DNA from: Bradyrhizobium manausense
Lineage (GTDB): Bacteria > Pseudomonadota > Alphaproteobacteria > Rhizobiales > Xanthobacteraceae
Assembly (NCBI RefSeq): GCF_018129685.1
Contig: NZ_JAFCLG010000019.1
Coordinates: 54,331 to 118,330, forward strand
Direction of reading: 5' to 3'
Length of the DNA: 64,000 bases
Numbering within the stretch: position 1 is the first letter of the stretch; each line of letters starts with the position of its first letter. The notes under the pieces are model-generated. The model did no database searches, had not been told where the DNA came from, and was given only the letters and a program-made list of their open reading frames with translations. This document shows positions 45,199 to 54,509 of this stretch, one piece after another. The position numbers and the translations under genes are program-made.

Positions 45199-45336
45199 TA
45201 GCGACGATTTGTCGTTTATCCATTTTGCCCATGGCTCATCTGCAGCCTTCAACCTACAGTATGGTAGGCGGCCCACATGCGCTCGAATTGCGTGCATCCT
45301 GCAGGGCCGTGATAATTTCGGGGCGGACCAAGGAAA

Positions 45337-48333
45337 TTGAGTAGTTTTTACGATCGGCCGATTCTGAACTCGCCGTACCGGGCGCCGGAACTGCACCATC
45401 CCTTGGACGACAACGGCCAGCCTCTCGAAGGCGAACCGAGGCGTGGGCGGCGGCCGTCCCGCTTCATTGTGCCCGTTCCGGCTTCGCGGAAAAAAGTGGC
45501 GAGCGACCAAGCCTCGCTCGATCTGGAGACCTATACCGAAAATGCGCTGATCAACGAGATCCGCGGCTATCTCGACAGCTGGCGACAGTTGCGCAATCCG
45601 GCCGACTGGGGCGTGACCGGAGTGACGCAGCGGCTGCTCGAACACTGGCGCCATCACAAATTCAATGGCCCGACGCCGTTCTTCTGTCAGGTGGAAGCGG
45701 TCGAAACCATCATTTGGCTGACGGAAGTCGCGCCGAAACGTGCGGCGACAAAGGGCCTGCTCGATCAGCTTGCCAAGGCCAACGCCGAAGCCAATCCGGA
45801 ACTGTTTCGTCTGGCAATGAAGATGGCGACCGGCAGCGGCAAGACGACCGTGATGGCGATGCTGATCGCCTGGCAGGCGGTGAACGCGGCCCGCAAGGAC
45901 TCGAAGGATTTCTCCCGCGCGTTCCTGATCATCGTTCCGGGTATTACCATCCGCGACCGTCTGCGCGTGCTGTTGCCGAGCGAGCCGGACAATTATTATG
46001 AGACCCGGGAGATCGTGCCGCCTGAGATGCTGCCGGAAGTCCGCCGCGCCGAGATCGTCATCACCAACTACCACGCGTTCCAGCACCGTGAGACTTTGCC
46101 GTTGCCCAAGGTTGCGCGCAGCTTCCTTCAGGGCAATGCGCCCGAGCCGATCAAGACCACCGAAACCGATGCGGAGATGCTCGACAGGGCGTGTGGCAAG
46201 CTGCTGAACTACGACCGCGTCAATGTGATCAACGACGAGGCGCATCATTGCTATCGTCACAAGGTTGGTGACGATTCCGAAGGCCCTTTGACCGGTGATG
46301 ACAAGAAGGAGGCTGCGGAGAACGAGGAAGCCGCAAGGCTCTGGATCAACGGAATCGAGGCGCTGGGCCGGAAATTGTCGAAGGGCGTGCGGGCCGTCTA
46401 TGATCTCTCCGCCACTCCTTTCTTCCTGCGCGGCTCGGGTTATCCTGAAGGCTATCTCTTCCCGTGGGTCGTATCTGATTTCAGCCTGATGGACGCCATC
46501 GAAAGCGGCATCGTCAAGCTGCCGCGCGTGCCTGTGACCGACAATCTGGTGCAGACCGATACGGTCGTCTATCGCGATCTGTGGAAACACATTGGCAAAA
46601 GCCTGCCGAAGACTGCCGCAGGCGCCAGCAAGTTGAGCTCCCTCCAGCTGCCCAACATGTTGCAAACCGCGCTCAACGCGCTCTACAGCCATTACGAAGG
46701 CGAGTTCGACCGTTGGGAGCGCGCCGTCATCGGCGTGCCGCCGGTGTTCATTGTCGTGTGCCAGAATACTGCGATCTCCAAGCTGGTGTTCGAATGGATC
46801 GCCGGTTTCGAGCGCGGCGACGCTGACGCGGGCGAGCGCGCGGGATTCCAGCCCGGTAATCTGAAGCTGTTTCGAAACTACGACGATCAAGGCGCCCGCT
46901 TTGCCCGCCCGCGCACGCTTCTGATCGACTCGCGCCAGATCGAATCCGGCGATGCCCTGGACAAGGGTTTTCGAGAGGCCGCGGGGCCGGAGATCGAACT
47001 GTTCCGGCGCGAGCGCAGGAATCGTGAGGGCGCGGGCTCACAGGGCGAGGAGAGCGAAAGCGAGCTGTTGCGCGAGGTCATGAACACGGTCGGCCGCGTT
47101 GGCCGGCTTGGCGAACAGATTCGCTGTGTCGTCTCGGTTTCGATGCTGACCGAAGGGTGGGACACCAATACCGTGACTCACATTCTCGGTGTTCGCGCCT
47201 TCGGCACCCAACTTTTGTGCGAACAGGTCATCGGCCGCGGTCTGCGTCGTCAGTCCTACGATCTCAATCCCAAGACCGGACTGTTCGACGTCGAATATGC
47301 CGACATCATGGGCATCCCCTTCGACTTCGCCTCGTCCCCGCAAAAGGCAACCCCGACCGCGCCGAAGCCTGTCACGCGTGTCTACGCGATCAAGGAGAGA
47401 AGCGAGCTTGAAATCGCTTTCCCCCGTGTGAGCGGTTACCGCCGTGACTTGCCGTCGGACAAACTGGAAGCCAAGTTCACCCCCGACAGCCGGCTCGAGA
47501 TCACGCCACTCGACATCGGCCCGACGTCCGTGGTGATGGAGGGCATCGTCGGCGCGGGTGTGACGATCACGCCGCAGGTGCTGGAGCGGTTGCGGCCTTC
47601 CGAGATCAGTTTCAATCTGGCCAAGAACCTGCTCTACACCCAATTCCTTGACGACGAGGGCTTCCCTAAACAGCACCTCTTTCCACAGATCCAGCGGATC
47701 GCCCGGAAATGGCTCGACGAGGGCTATCTCGTCACGCGAGGCGTGCCGATCGGTGCGATCCTCTATCAGGACCAGCTTGCCCGCGCCGCGGAAAAGATCA
47801 ACATCGCCCTGACGCGCGGCAGCGAGGGCCGACTCCTGGCAGTGCTCGATCCCTACAACCCCAAGGGATCGACCCGCTTCGTCAACTTCATCACGTCGAA
47901 GCCGGTATGGAAGACGGGGGCACAGCCGCCCAAGTGCCAGATCAGCCATGTCGTGCTCGACTCAAGTTGGGAAGAACAGCTCGCGCTGACCCTTGAAAAC
48001 AATCCCCGCGTGGTTGCATACGCCAAGAATCAGGCGATGGGTTTCGACATCCCCTATCTCGACGCCGGCGTCATGCGGCGCTACGTGCCCGATTTTCTCG
48101 TCCGGCTCGATATCGGCGATGATGAGCCGCTGAACCTGATCCTCGAAGTCAAGGGTGTCAGGGACGAAAGCGACAAGGCCAAAGCGCAGACCACGCGCGA
48201 TCTCTGGGTACCGGGCGTCAATGCGCTCGGTGGCTTTGGACGGTGGGCGTTCGCCGAATTTCGCGACTGGGCAGCGATGGATGAGGACTTCGCCGCACTG
48301 GTCAACCGACTGATGAAAAAGGTTCCTGCCTGA
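45337..48333 (+). CDS. Type III-like restriction endonuclease subunit (BPTD_3080-type helicase-nuclease)
   Basis: 998 residues. The N-terminus (FYDRPILNSPYRAPEL, then PLDDNGQP) resembles the BPTD_3080 family of restriction proteins. Superfamily 2 motor: Walker A TGSGKT (165-170), DEAHH (300-304), the TEGWDTNTVTHILG segment and motif VI QVIGRGLRR (630-638). A C-terminal PD-(D/E)xK nuclease: P918-D919 and E937-V-K939 in LILEVKG. It should translocate on and cut unmodified DNA together with the methyltransferase encoded next. TTG 45337 with AAGGAA is the only plausible start. The stop shares a base with the next ATG (TGATG). It is intact. Confidence 0.87.
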   Translation: MSSFYDRPILNSPYRAPELHHPLDDNGQPLEGEPRRGRRPSRFIVPVPASRKKVASDQASLDLETYTENALINEIRGYLDSWRQLRNPADWGVTGVTQRLLEHWRHHKFNGPTPFFCQVEAVETIIWLTEVAPKRAATKGLLDQLAKANAEANPELFRLAMKMATGSGKTTVMAMLIAWQAVNAARKDSKDFSRAFLIIVPGITIRDRLRVLLPSEPDNYYETREIVPPEMLPEVRRAEIVITNYHAFQHRETLPLPKVARSFLQGNAPEPIKTTETDAEMLDRACGKLLNYDRVNVINDEAHHCYRHKVGDDSEGPLTGDDKKEAAENEEAARLWINGIEALGRKLSKGVRAVYDLSATPFFLRGSGYPEGYLFPWVVSDFSLMDAIESGIVKLPRVPVTDNLVQTDTVVYRDLWKHIGKSLPKTAAGASKLSSLQLPNMLQTALNALYSHYEGEFDRWERAVIGVPPVFIVVCQNTAISKLVFEWIAGFERGDADAGERAGFQPGNLKLFRNYDDQGARFARPRTLLIDSRQIESGDALDKGFREAAGPEIELFRRERRNREGAGSQGEESESELLREVMNTVGRVGRLGEQIRCVVSVSMLTEGWDTNTVTHILGVRAFGTQLLCEQVIGRGLRRQSYDLNPKTGLFDVEYADIMGIPFDFASSPQKATPTAPKPVTRVYAIKERSELEIAFPRVSGYRRDLPSDKLEAKFTPDSRLEITPLDIGPTSVVMEGIVGAGVTITPQVLERLRPSEISFNLAKNLLYTQFLDDEGFPKQHLFPQIQRIARKWLDEGYLVTRGVPIGAILYQDQLARAAEKINIALTRGSEGRLLAVLDPYNPKGSTRFVNFITSKPVWKTGAQPPKCQISHVVLDSSWEEQLALTLENNPRVVAYAKNQAMGFDIPYLDAGVMRRYVPDFLVRLDIGDDEPLNLILEVKGVRDESDKAKAQTTRDLWVPGVNALGGFGRWAFAEFRDWAAMDEDFAALVNRLMKKVPA

Positions 48334-49889
48334 TGGCCCGTTCGCCGAAATCGCCCAACAAATCGTCCAAGCAAGTCGATGCGCTCAAGCACGCCGCCGC
48401 GAGCCGCCGCAACATTCCGACCGCGGAAATGGAGAGCTTCTTCCGGCGTGACGAAGATGCTTCCCCGATGCCGCCCAAGCACTATCCGCGTACTCGCCCG
48501 CTGGCCGAGGGCAAGACGCGTACCGCCGAGGAGCCGCGCACGCCCGAGCTGATCTGGAACGGCGCGAAGATCACCATCACAAAAGACCAGATGAAGGAGC
48601 TGGCCGAGACCGGCACGCTGACGCTGTCGGACGCGCAACTAGTCTGGCGCGGCAAGGACAGGCAGGACTGGTCCGATCTCGTCGTCAACGTGCCGCCGCT
48701 TTACATCCAGGAAAAGATACAGCCGCAGGCAATCATTGCCGATCTCAGGCGTCGCACTGCCGAGACGCGTGAGGCGCAAACTGAAGCGCCGGACATGTTT
48801 GCTGATTTCAATGGGCTGCCGAAAGACTGGGTCGAGGACGGATTCTACAAGCACGATGGACATTGGTCTAACCGCATGATCCTGGGCGACAGCCTGCAAG
48901 TCATGGCGAGCCTCGCCGAGCGGGAGAGCCTGAAAGGTAAGGTGCAGTGCATCTATTTCGATCCGCCTTACGGCATCAAGTTCAACTCGAACTGGCAGGT
49001 CTCGACCCAGTCGCGCGACGTCAAGGACGGCAAGCAGGCGGATATCAGCCGCGAGCCAGAGCAAGTGAAAGCCTTTCGCGATACCTGGAAAGACGGCATC
49101 CACAGCTACCTGACGTACCTCCGCGACCGTCTGACTGCGATGCGCGATCTCTTGACCGAGAGCGGTTCAGTTTTCGTGCAGATCAGTGATGAAAATGTGC
49201 ACCGAGTGCGTGCGGTTCTGGATGAGGTGTTCGGCGCAGAGAACTTTGTAAGCGAGATCGTTCTCAAAACAACAAGCGGCGCAGGAAGCCCGAGCGGAGG
49301 GACGGTTACTCTTGCTGGAGTCCACGATTTTGTACTCTGGTACGCTCGATCTAAGTCGGTAGTCAAGTATAGGCAGCTCTACTTTGAGAAGTCTGATATG
49401 CAGACTGCCTATCTATATCGAAGAGTAATCTCACCGGACGGCCTTGATCGTGCAGCAAGTCCAGCCGAATTGACCGGCGAGCATCCCTTAGCCGAAGGAG
49501 AGTATCTTTTTCGGCCAGATAATCTGACGAGTCAGAGTTCGCCGGAAAGTGCGACATTCAAGGTGGAGTACCGTGGCCTGCAGATTGGCCCAGGTAAAGG
49601 CGGATGGAAAACCAATGAAATTGGAATGAGGCGGCTCAAAGAGGCGAGCCGTCTTTACTTGACAGCGAATAAGTCTTTGCAATTCCAACGCCAGCTAACC
49701 GACTTTAACGTCGCGCCAATTAACGACGTGTGGACGGACGTCGGCACTGGGTCATTTACGACCGAAAAAGTGTACGCAGTCCAGACGAACATAAAGGTGG
49801 TGCAACGCTGCATCCTCATGGCGACAGATCCCGGCGACCTTGTACTAGATTCCAACCTGTGGTTCGGGCACAACCGCTTATGTTGCTGA
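48333..49889 (+). pseudogene. Site-specific DNA methyltransferase (Mod), N-terminal part, frameshifted
   Basis: 518 codons before a premature stop. Beta-class N6-adenine/N4-cytosine methyltransferase order: catalytic DPPY at 210-213 (CIYFDPPYGIKFN), followed by a target-recognition region. The AdoMet-binding motif is about to begin when the frame is lost: LVLD is followed by SNLWFGHNRLCC and stop. Removing one T (49850/49851) restores [20 protein letters not shown] and joins the frame of the following 445-residue open frame, giving one ~987-residue protein up to 51297. As written the product lacks its AdoMet site and should be inactive. A sequencing error is an alternative. Confidence 0.85.
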
Positions 49890-49959
49890 ACAATGGGGCC
49901 GTCGCTGGATCACTATCGATACCAGCCGTGTCGCTCTGGCGTTAGCACGCACCAGGCTT

Positions 49960-51297
49960 ATGGCGACACGATACCCTTGGTATCTGCTCGCCGACAGCCG
50001 CGATGGCCGCGCCAAGGAAGCTGAGCTTACCCAGAAAGCGCCTGCCGAAACACCGGTTCACAACGATATCCGTCAAGGGTTCGTCTATGAACGCGTGCCG
50101 CACATCATGCTGAAGTCGATCGCCAACAACCCACTAATAGATGACATCTGGGAAAAATGGCAGTTAGTGCTCGAGCCGCTGCGCGCCACCCTCAATCAGG
50201 CAACTGAAAGGAAATGGGAAGAATGGCAGGTACCGCGCGAGCTGCCCGCCGGCACGCCGGCTTCCGCCGTAGGACCGCATGCCAAATGGTGGGAGGCACG
50301 GATCGCGCGGCAACGTGAGATCGACGCCAGTATCGCCGCGCGTGCCGATGTCGAATATCTCTACGACAAGCCCTACACAGACGCTTCCCGCGTTCGCGTC
50401 GCAGGTCCGTTTACGGTCGAGAGCCTGTCGCCGCATCGTGTGCTTCCAGCCAGCGAGGAGGAACTGATCGACCTGCTCGACGCCGAGGAGGGCAAGCGCT
50501 CTGCCGTCGACGCCGATCTTGCCGGTCACGATTTCGCGGCCATTGTGATTGACTATCTCAAATCTGAGGGCGTCAAGCAGCAGGCTAAGGGTGACCGCAT
50601 CATTTTCGAGAGCCTGACACCGTGGCCGGGTAATTTCATCGGTGCCAGCGGCACGTTCATCGAAGGCGATAACGGCCCCGAACGCCGCGCCGCAATTCTG
50701 ATCGGCCCAGAATACGGCACAGTCGGCCGCCAGGACATCGTTGCAGCTGCGCGCGAAGCTGTCGATGCGCGCTTCGATGTGCTGATCGCCTGTGCCTTCA
50801 ATTTCGACGCACATTCCTCCGAGCTTGGCAGCCTCGGCAGCCTCAAGATTCTGAAGGCGCGTATCAATCCCGACATGCACATGTCGGACGAATTGAAGAA
50901 CACCGGTCGCGGCAACATGTTCGTCGTGTTCGGCGAGCCCGACGTAGAAATCCTCGATGACGGCGGGCCCGAAATCCGGGTGAAGGTGCATGGCGTCGAC
51001 GTGTTTGATCCCAACACCGGAGATATCCGCTCCAACGACACCAAGGGTATCGCCGCGTGGTTCATTGATACCGACTATAACGAAGAAAGCTTCTTCGTCC
51101 GCCATGCCTATTTTCTCGGCGCGAACGATCCCTACAAGAGCCTGAAGACTGCACTCCAGGCCGAGATCGACGAAGATGCCTGGGCAACGCTCTACTCCGA
51201 CACCTCGCGCCCGTTCCCGCGGCCCGCGGGTCGCCGCATTGCAGTGAAGGTCATCAATCACTTCGGCGACGAGGTGATGAAGGTTTTCGGAGTGTAA
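49960..51297 (+). pseudogene. C-terminal part of the frameshifted Mod methyltransferase
   Basis: Open frame continuous with the restored Mod frame from 49852 onward; the ATG at 49960 is internal to the ancestral gene (RTRLMATRYPWYLLADS). The 445 residues carry the end of the methyltransferase core, then a long region (VPHIMLKSIANNPLIDDIW, and RAAILIGPEYGTVGRQDIVA) seen at the C-terminus of large type III-like Mod proteins. No ribosome-binding site precedes 49960, so independent translation is doubtful. The stop lies one base before the next gene. Confidence 0.75.
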
Positions 51298-51298
51298 A

Positions 51299-52168
51299 AT
51301 GGCAGGTTACACGCTTGAAGAACTGCAGACAGATGGCCTTGCTCCTACAATGGAGTTGCTCATCTCCGCTGCCAAAACAGGCGATCTGGTGACCTACGGC
51401 AACGTGGCCAAACGTTTGGAATTGAAGCTCAGCAAGTCGAGCGTGAATCCGCGCCAAATGGGGTCGGTCGCAGGCCCGCTGATGGACCATCTGCTATCGA
51501 TCGATCCGGAAGCGCCTCTCCTCAACGTGTTGGTGGTCCGCGGTGACAGCGATCAGCCCGGCGTAGGCGCAGATCATTATCTCCGAAATCGATTCAACAT
51601 AAGCGGCCGGATCAGTCCAAAACAGCGTAAGGAGTTGGTACAGACGGCATTAAATGAGGTTTGGAGTTACAAAGGTTGGGACCAACTCTTTCAGCGTTCA
51701 TTCTCGCGGGCCCCTGAGGCGTTAGAGCCGACGACGGATAGCTTCGAAGAAGATGGACAGGGCGATAATCCGCGCTACGGCGGATTGCCAGAATCGCGGG
51801 AGCACAAGTTTCTGAAGGACTACGTGCTCGGGAACCCGGCTTGTTTGCGTTTGGGGTTGAGGTCGCCAACCGGAGCTATCGAGCGGCGTCTTCTTTCGGG
51901 AGATGAGTTGGATGTTGAGTTTGTTGATGGAGCGAGACGCATCGGTGTGGAAGTCAAGTCCATCCGCTCCGGAAGGCCAGACTTACTTCGCGGCATCTAT
52001 CAGTGCGTAAAATATAGAGCGGTGATGATCGCTCAATCAGGTTTCGACGCTGAATATGCAGAGTGTGAAGTCGTTCTGGTAAGCGAGGTAGGTTTACCGA
52101 GTGAGTTGCAGGCGCTTGCGAAGCGACTTGAGGTGCCTGTTCGCATTGTGCGAGTGAACGGGGTCTAA
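51299..52168 (+). CDS. PD-(D/E)xK nuclease-like protein with possible alkyltransferase-like N-terminal domain
   Basis: 289 residues. The C-terminal half has a PD-(D/E)xK pattern: E168 (SREHKFLKDYV), D205 (GDELDVEFVDG) and E218-V-K220 (IGVEVKS), followed by DLLRGIYQCVKYRAVM. The N-terminal ~95 residues (GDLVTYGNVAKRL, then NPRQMGSVAGPLMDHL, then LLNVLVVRGD) resemble the winged-helix DNA-binding domain of MGMT/ATL proteins but lack the PCHR active cysteine; this is my inference. The gene starts one base after the Mod stop and overlaps the helicase gene by one base. Lower GC than housekeeping genes. Likely a DNA-cleaving or DNA-binding partner of the restriction cassette. Confidence 0.7.
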   Translation: MAGYTLEELQTDGLAPTMELLISAAKTGDLVTYGNVAKRLELKLSKSSVNPRQMGSVAGPLMDHLLSIDPEAPLLNVLVVRGDSDQPGVGADHYLRNRFNISGRISPKQRKELVQTALNEVWSYKGWDQLFQRSFSRAPEALEPTTDSFEEDGQGDNPRYGGLPESREHKFLKDYVLGNPACLRLGLRSPTGAIERRLLSGDELDVEFVDGARRIGVEVKSIRSGRPDLLRGIYQCVKYRAVMIAQSGFDAEYAECEVVLVSEVGLPSELQALAKRLEVPVRIVRVNGV

Positions 52169-54240
52169 TGAACTTCCTCATCGCCGACACATTCACCGCC
52201 TCGTTCAATCGTCTCTCCGGCGTGGACCAGAAGGCGGTGAAGGCGAGCGTCTTCGACCTGCAGATGGATCGCACCGGCAACGGTCTCCAGTTGCATCGGA
52301 TCGACAAGAGCAAGGACCCGAATTTTTGGTCGGCACGGGTCAATCGCGATATCCGGTTGATCGTTCATAAAACGGCCGAAAGTCTGCTCGTCGCCTATGT
52401 CGATCATCACGACGCCGCCTATGCCTGGGCGGAACGGCGGCGGATCGAGGCGCATCCCCGGACCGGCGCGATCCAGATTGTTGAAGTCCGCGAGCAGGTG
52501 GCGGAGGTCGCGCCGCCGGCGACATTTGATTTTGTGTTTCCCGAGCCTGCCAAGAACGATACGATCAAGCCCGCGTTGTTTTCGTCACTGGATGACAATG
52601 CGCTCCTCTCGGTCGGCGTGCCCGCTGATTGGCTGGCCGACGTCCGCGCCGCCGATGAAGACGGTTTCTTCACGCTGGCGGCTCATCTGCCCGCCGAGGC
52701 CTCCGAAGCGCTGCTCGAATTCGCTACGACCGGAAGGTTGGCGCTGCCGGCTCCGCCGACTGCCGATCCCTTCAAACATCCCGACGCGCTGCGCCGCATC
52801 CGCCCGATCGCAGATCAGGAGGAGCTGGAGCTGGCGCTGGCCTTTCCGTGGGAGAAATGGGGCGTCTTCCTTCACCCGTCGCAACGTTCGTTGGTCGAAC
52901 GTTCCTTCTCGGGGCCGGCTCGCGTGGCGGGATCAGCGGGAACCGGCAAGACCATCGTTGCGATCCATCGCGCGGTGCGGCTCGCCCGCGAGAATCCAGC
53001 AGCCAAAATACTCGTGGCGAGCTTTTCGCAGCCTTTGGCCGATGCATTGGCGAAGAAACTCCTGGTGCTTGCCCCTGAGACGGGCGGCGTCGTGCCCCGG
53101 ATCACGACCGCGTCGTTTCGCGGGATTGCCGAGCAGATGTATCAGCTCGAACACGGGGTGCGCCCGCGCATTGCATCCGACGTCGTCCTGCGCGAGCGGC
53201 TGCGTGCCGCCGCTGCCACGACCGGGCTCAAAGGCTTCTCGGAACGCTTCCTGCTGTCCGAATGGACCAACGTCGTTGACGCTTGGGGCCTGTCTTCGCT
53301 CGAAGCCTATTCGACCGTCGAGCGAATGGGCCGCAAGAGCCGGCTGGGCCCCAATCAGCGCGCGCGCCTTTGGCCCGTCTTCGCGGCGGTCCGCGAGGTG
53401 CTGGCGGCGGAGCGCTATACGACCTGGGCAAACGTTTTCACCAGCCTGGCGGAGGCTCTCGAAGGCCGCGCGTCCAAGCCATTCGACTATATCGTGATCG
53501 ACGAGGCTCAGGACCTGGCCCCTGCGGAGCTGCGGTTCTTCGCGGCGCTCGCTCCGGCGGGACCAAACGGCCTGTTCCTGTCCGGGGACATCGGCCAGCG
53601 CATTTTCCAGCATCCTTTTTCGTGGGCGAGCCTCGGCGTCGACGTGCGAGGCCGATCGCACACCCTCAAGGTTTGCTACCGTACCTCGCAGCAGATTCGT
53701 CGGGCCGCTGACCGGCTTCTGCCGACAGTCCTGCGCGATAGCGACGGCTTGGACGATGAGCGCCGTGGAATTATTTCTGTGTTCGATGGGCCCCCGCCCG
53801 AGGTCAGATCGTTCGCCACCATTGCGGCGGAGGCCGAAGCTGTCCGAGAGGCGATCGAAAGCTGGCTTAGCGAAGGAATCGCAGCTCATGAAATAGGCCT
53901 TTTTGTTCGCACGCCGGAGCTTGTCGTGCGTGCGCGAGGTGCGGTTGACGGTTTACCCGGCGCAGCCGAGATGGTGACCGCTCAAATGAGCTTGGCTAAA
54001 GGTCTGGAGTTTCGTGCAGTCGCCGTGATGGCCTGCGATGAAGGTGTCCTGCCGCTCGACGAGCGTATTGCCGATGCCGCAGACGAGGCAGAACTCGACG
54101 ATATCTATGAAACCGAAAGGCGACTTCTCTACGTCGCCTGTACGCGGGCGCGCGAGCACTTGCTGCTTACGGGCGTGACGCCGGTTTCCGAATATTTGGC
54201 CGATCTGAATGCAAAGAGCGATAACGTGCGGGCGACTTGA
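52168..54240 (+). CDS. RelE/ParE-like domain fused to UvrD-family helicase
   Basis: 690 residues. Residues 1-93 look like a RelE/ParE-fold domain (FTASFNRLSGVDQKAVKASV, then FWSARVNRDIRLIVHKT, then LLVAYVDHHDAAYAWAERRR). From about 235 follows an SF1 UvrD/Rep helicase: Walker A GSAGTGKT (255-262), IDEAQD (444-449), LSGDIGQRIF (471-480), SLAKGLEFRAVAVMACDE (608-624) and LYVACTRAREHL (654-665). The first ATG shares a base with the preceding TAA. It closes the four-gene cassette and should unwind DNA during its action; the toxin-like front end could cut RNA or only bind a partner. Confidence 0.85.
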   Translation: MNFLIADTFTASFNRLSGVDQKAVKASVFDLQMDRTGNGLQLHRIDKSKDPNFWSARVNRDIRLIVHKTAESLLVAYVDHHDAAYAWAERRRIEAHPRTGAIQIVEVREQVAEVAPPATFDFVFPEPAKNDTIKPALFSSLDDNALLSVGVPADWLADVRAADEDGFFTLAAHLPAEASEALLEFATTGRLALPAPPTADPFKHPDALRRIRPIADQEELELALAFPWEKWGVFLHPSQRSLVERSFSGPARVAGSAGTGKTIVAIHRAVRLARENPAAKILVASFSQPLADALAKKLLVLAPETGGVVPRITTASFRGIAEQMYQLEHGVRPRIASDVVLRERLRAAAATTGLKGFSERFLLSEWTNVVDAWGLSSLEAYSTVERMGRKSRLGPNQRARLWPVFAAVREVLAAERYTTWANVFTSLAEALEGRASKPFDYIVIDEAQDLAPAELRFFAALAPAGPNGLFLSGDIGQRIFQHPFSWASLGVDVRGRSHTLKVCYRTSQQIRRAADRLLPTVLRDSDGLDDERRGIISVFDGPPPEVRSFATIAAEAEAVREAIESWLSEGIAAHEIGLFVRTPELVVRARGAVDGLPGAAEMVTAQMSLAKGLEFRAVAVMACDEGVLPLDERIADAADEAELDDIYETERRLLYVACTRAREHLLLTGVTPVSEYLADLNAKSDNVRAT

Positions 54241-54374
54241 CCCCGCATCGCGGATCTTGCGTTAGACACTCTGCAACGTTGCCATCATGCCACTGTTTTG
54301 CCCGACGAGTCAACGCAATTTCGGAACTTCCGCAATCGCTCCGCGTAAGCCCTTGTTCTGCCGGCGTTCGGCTG

Positions 54375-54394
54375 CTGTGCATGGGGTTGTTTTC
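54375..54394 (+). repeat. 20-base dispersed motif, copy 2
   Basis: Exact copy of CTGTGCATGGGGTTGTTTTC, in the otherwise featureless 269-base gap between the helicase gene and the DUF2157 gene, 116 bases upstream of the latter. Confidence 0.8.
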
Positions 54395-54509
54395 GAGCCT
54401 ATTGTTGTCCGGCGATCAAAGCCTCCCAGAGCGGTGCCAGCTTGAACCTGTCACCGGCGCGGTCCGACCAATAGTCCGCCGCCGTCCGGCAGTCAGGTGA
54501 TCCACCACG

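Noticed and set aside
54241..54509. Right-end copy of the tRNA-Ser 3' end (attachment site)
   Set aside because: I looked for the T-loop/acceptor sequence in the gap after the helicase gene and found no convincing match.
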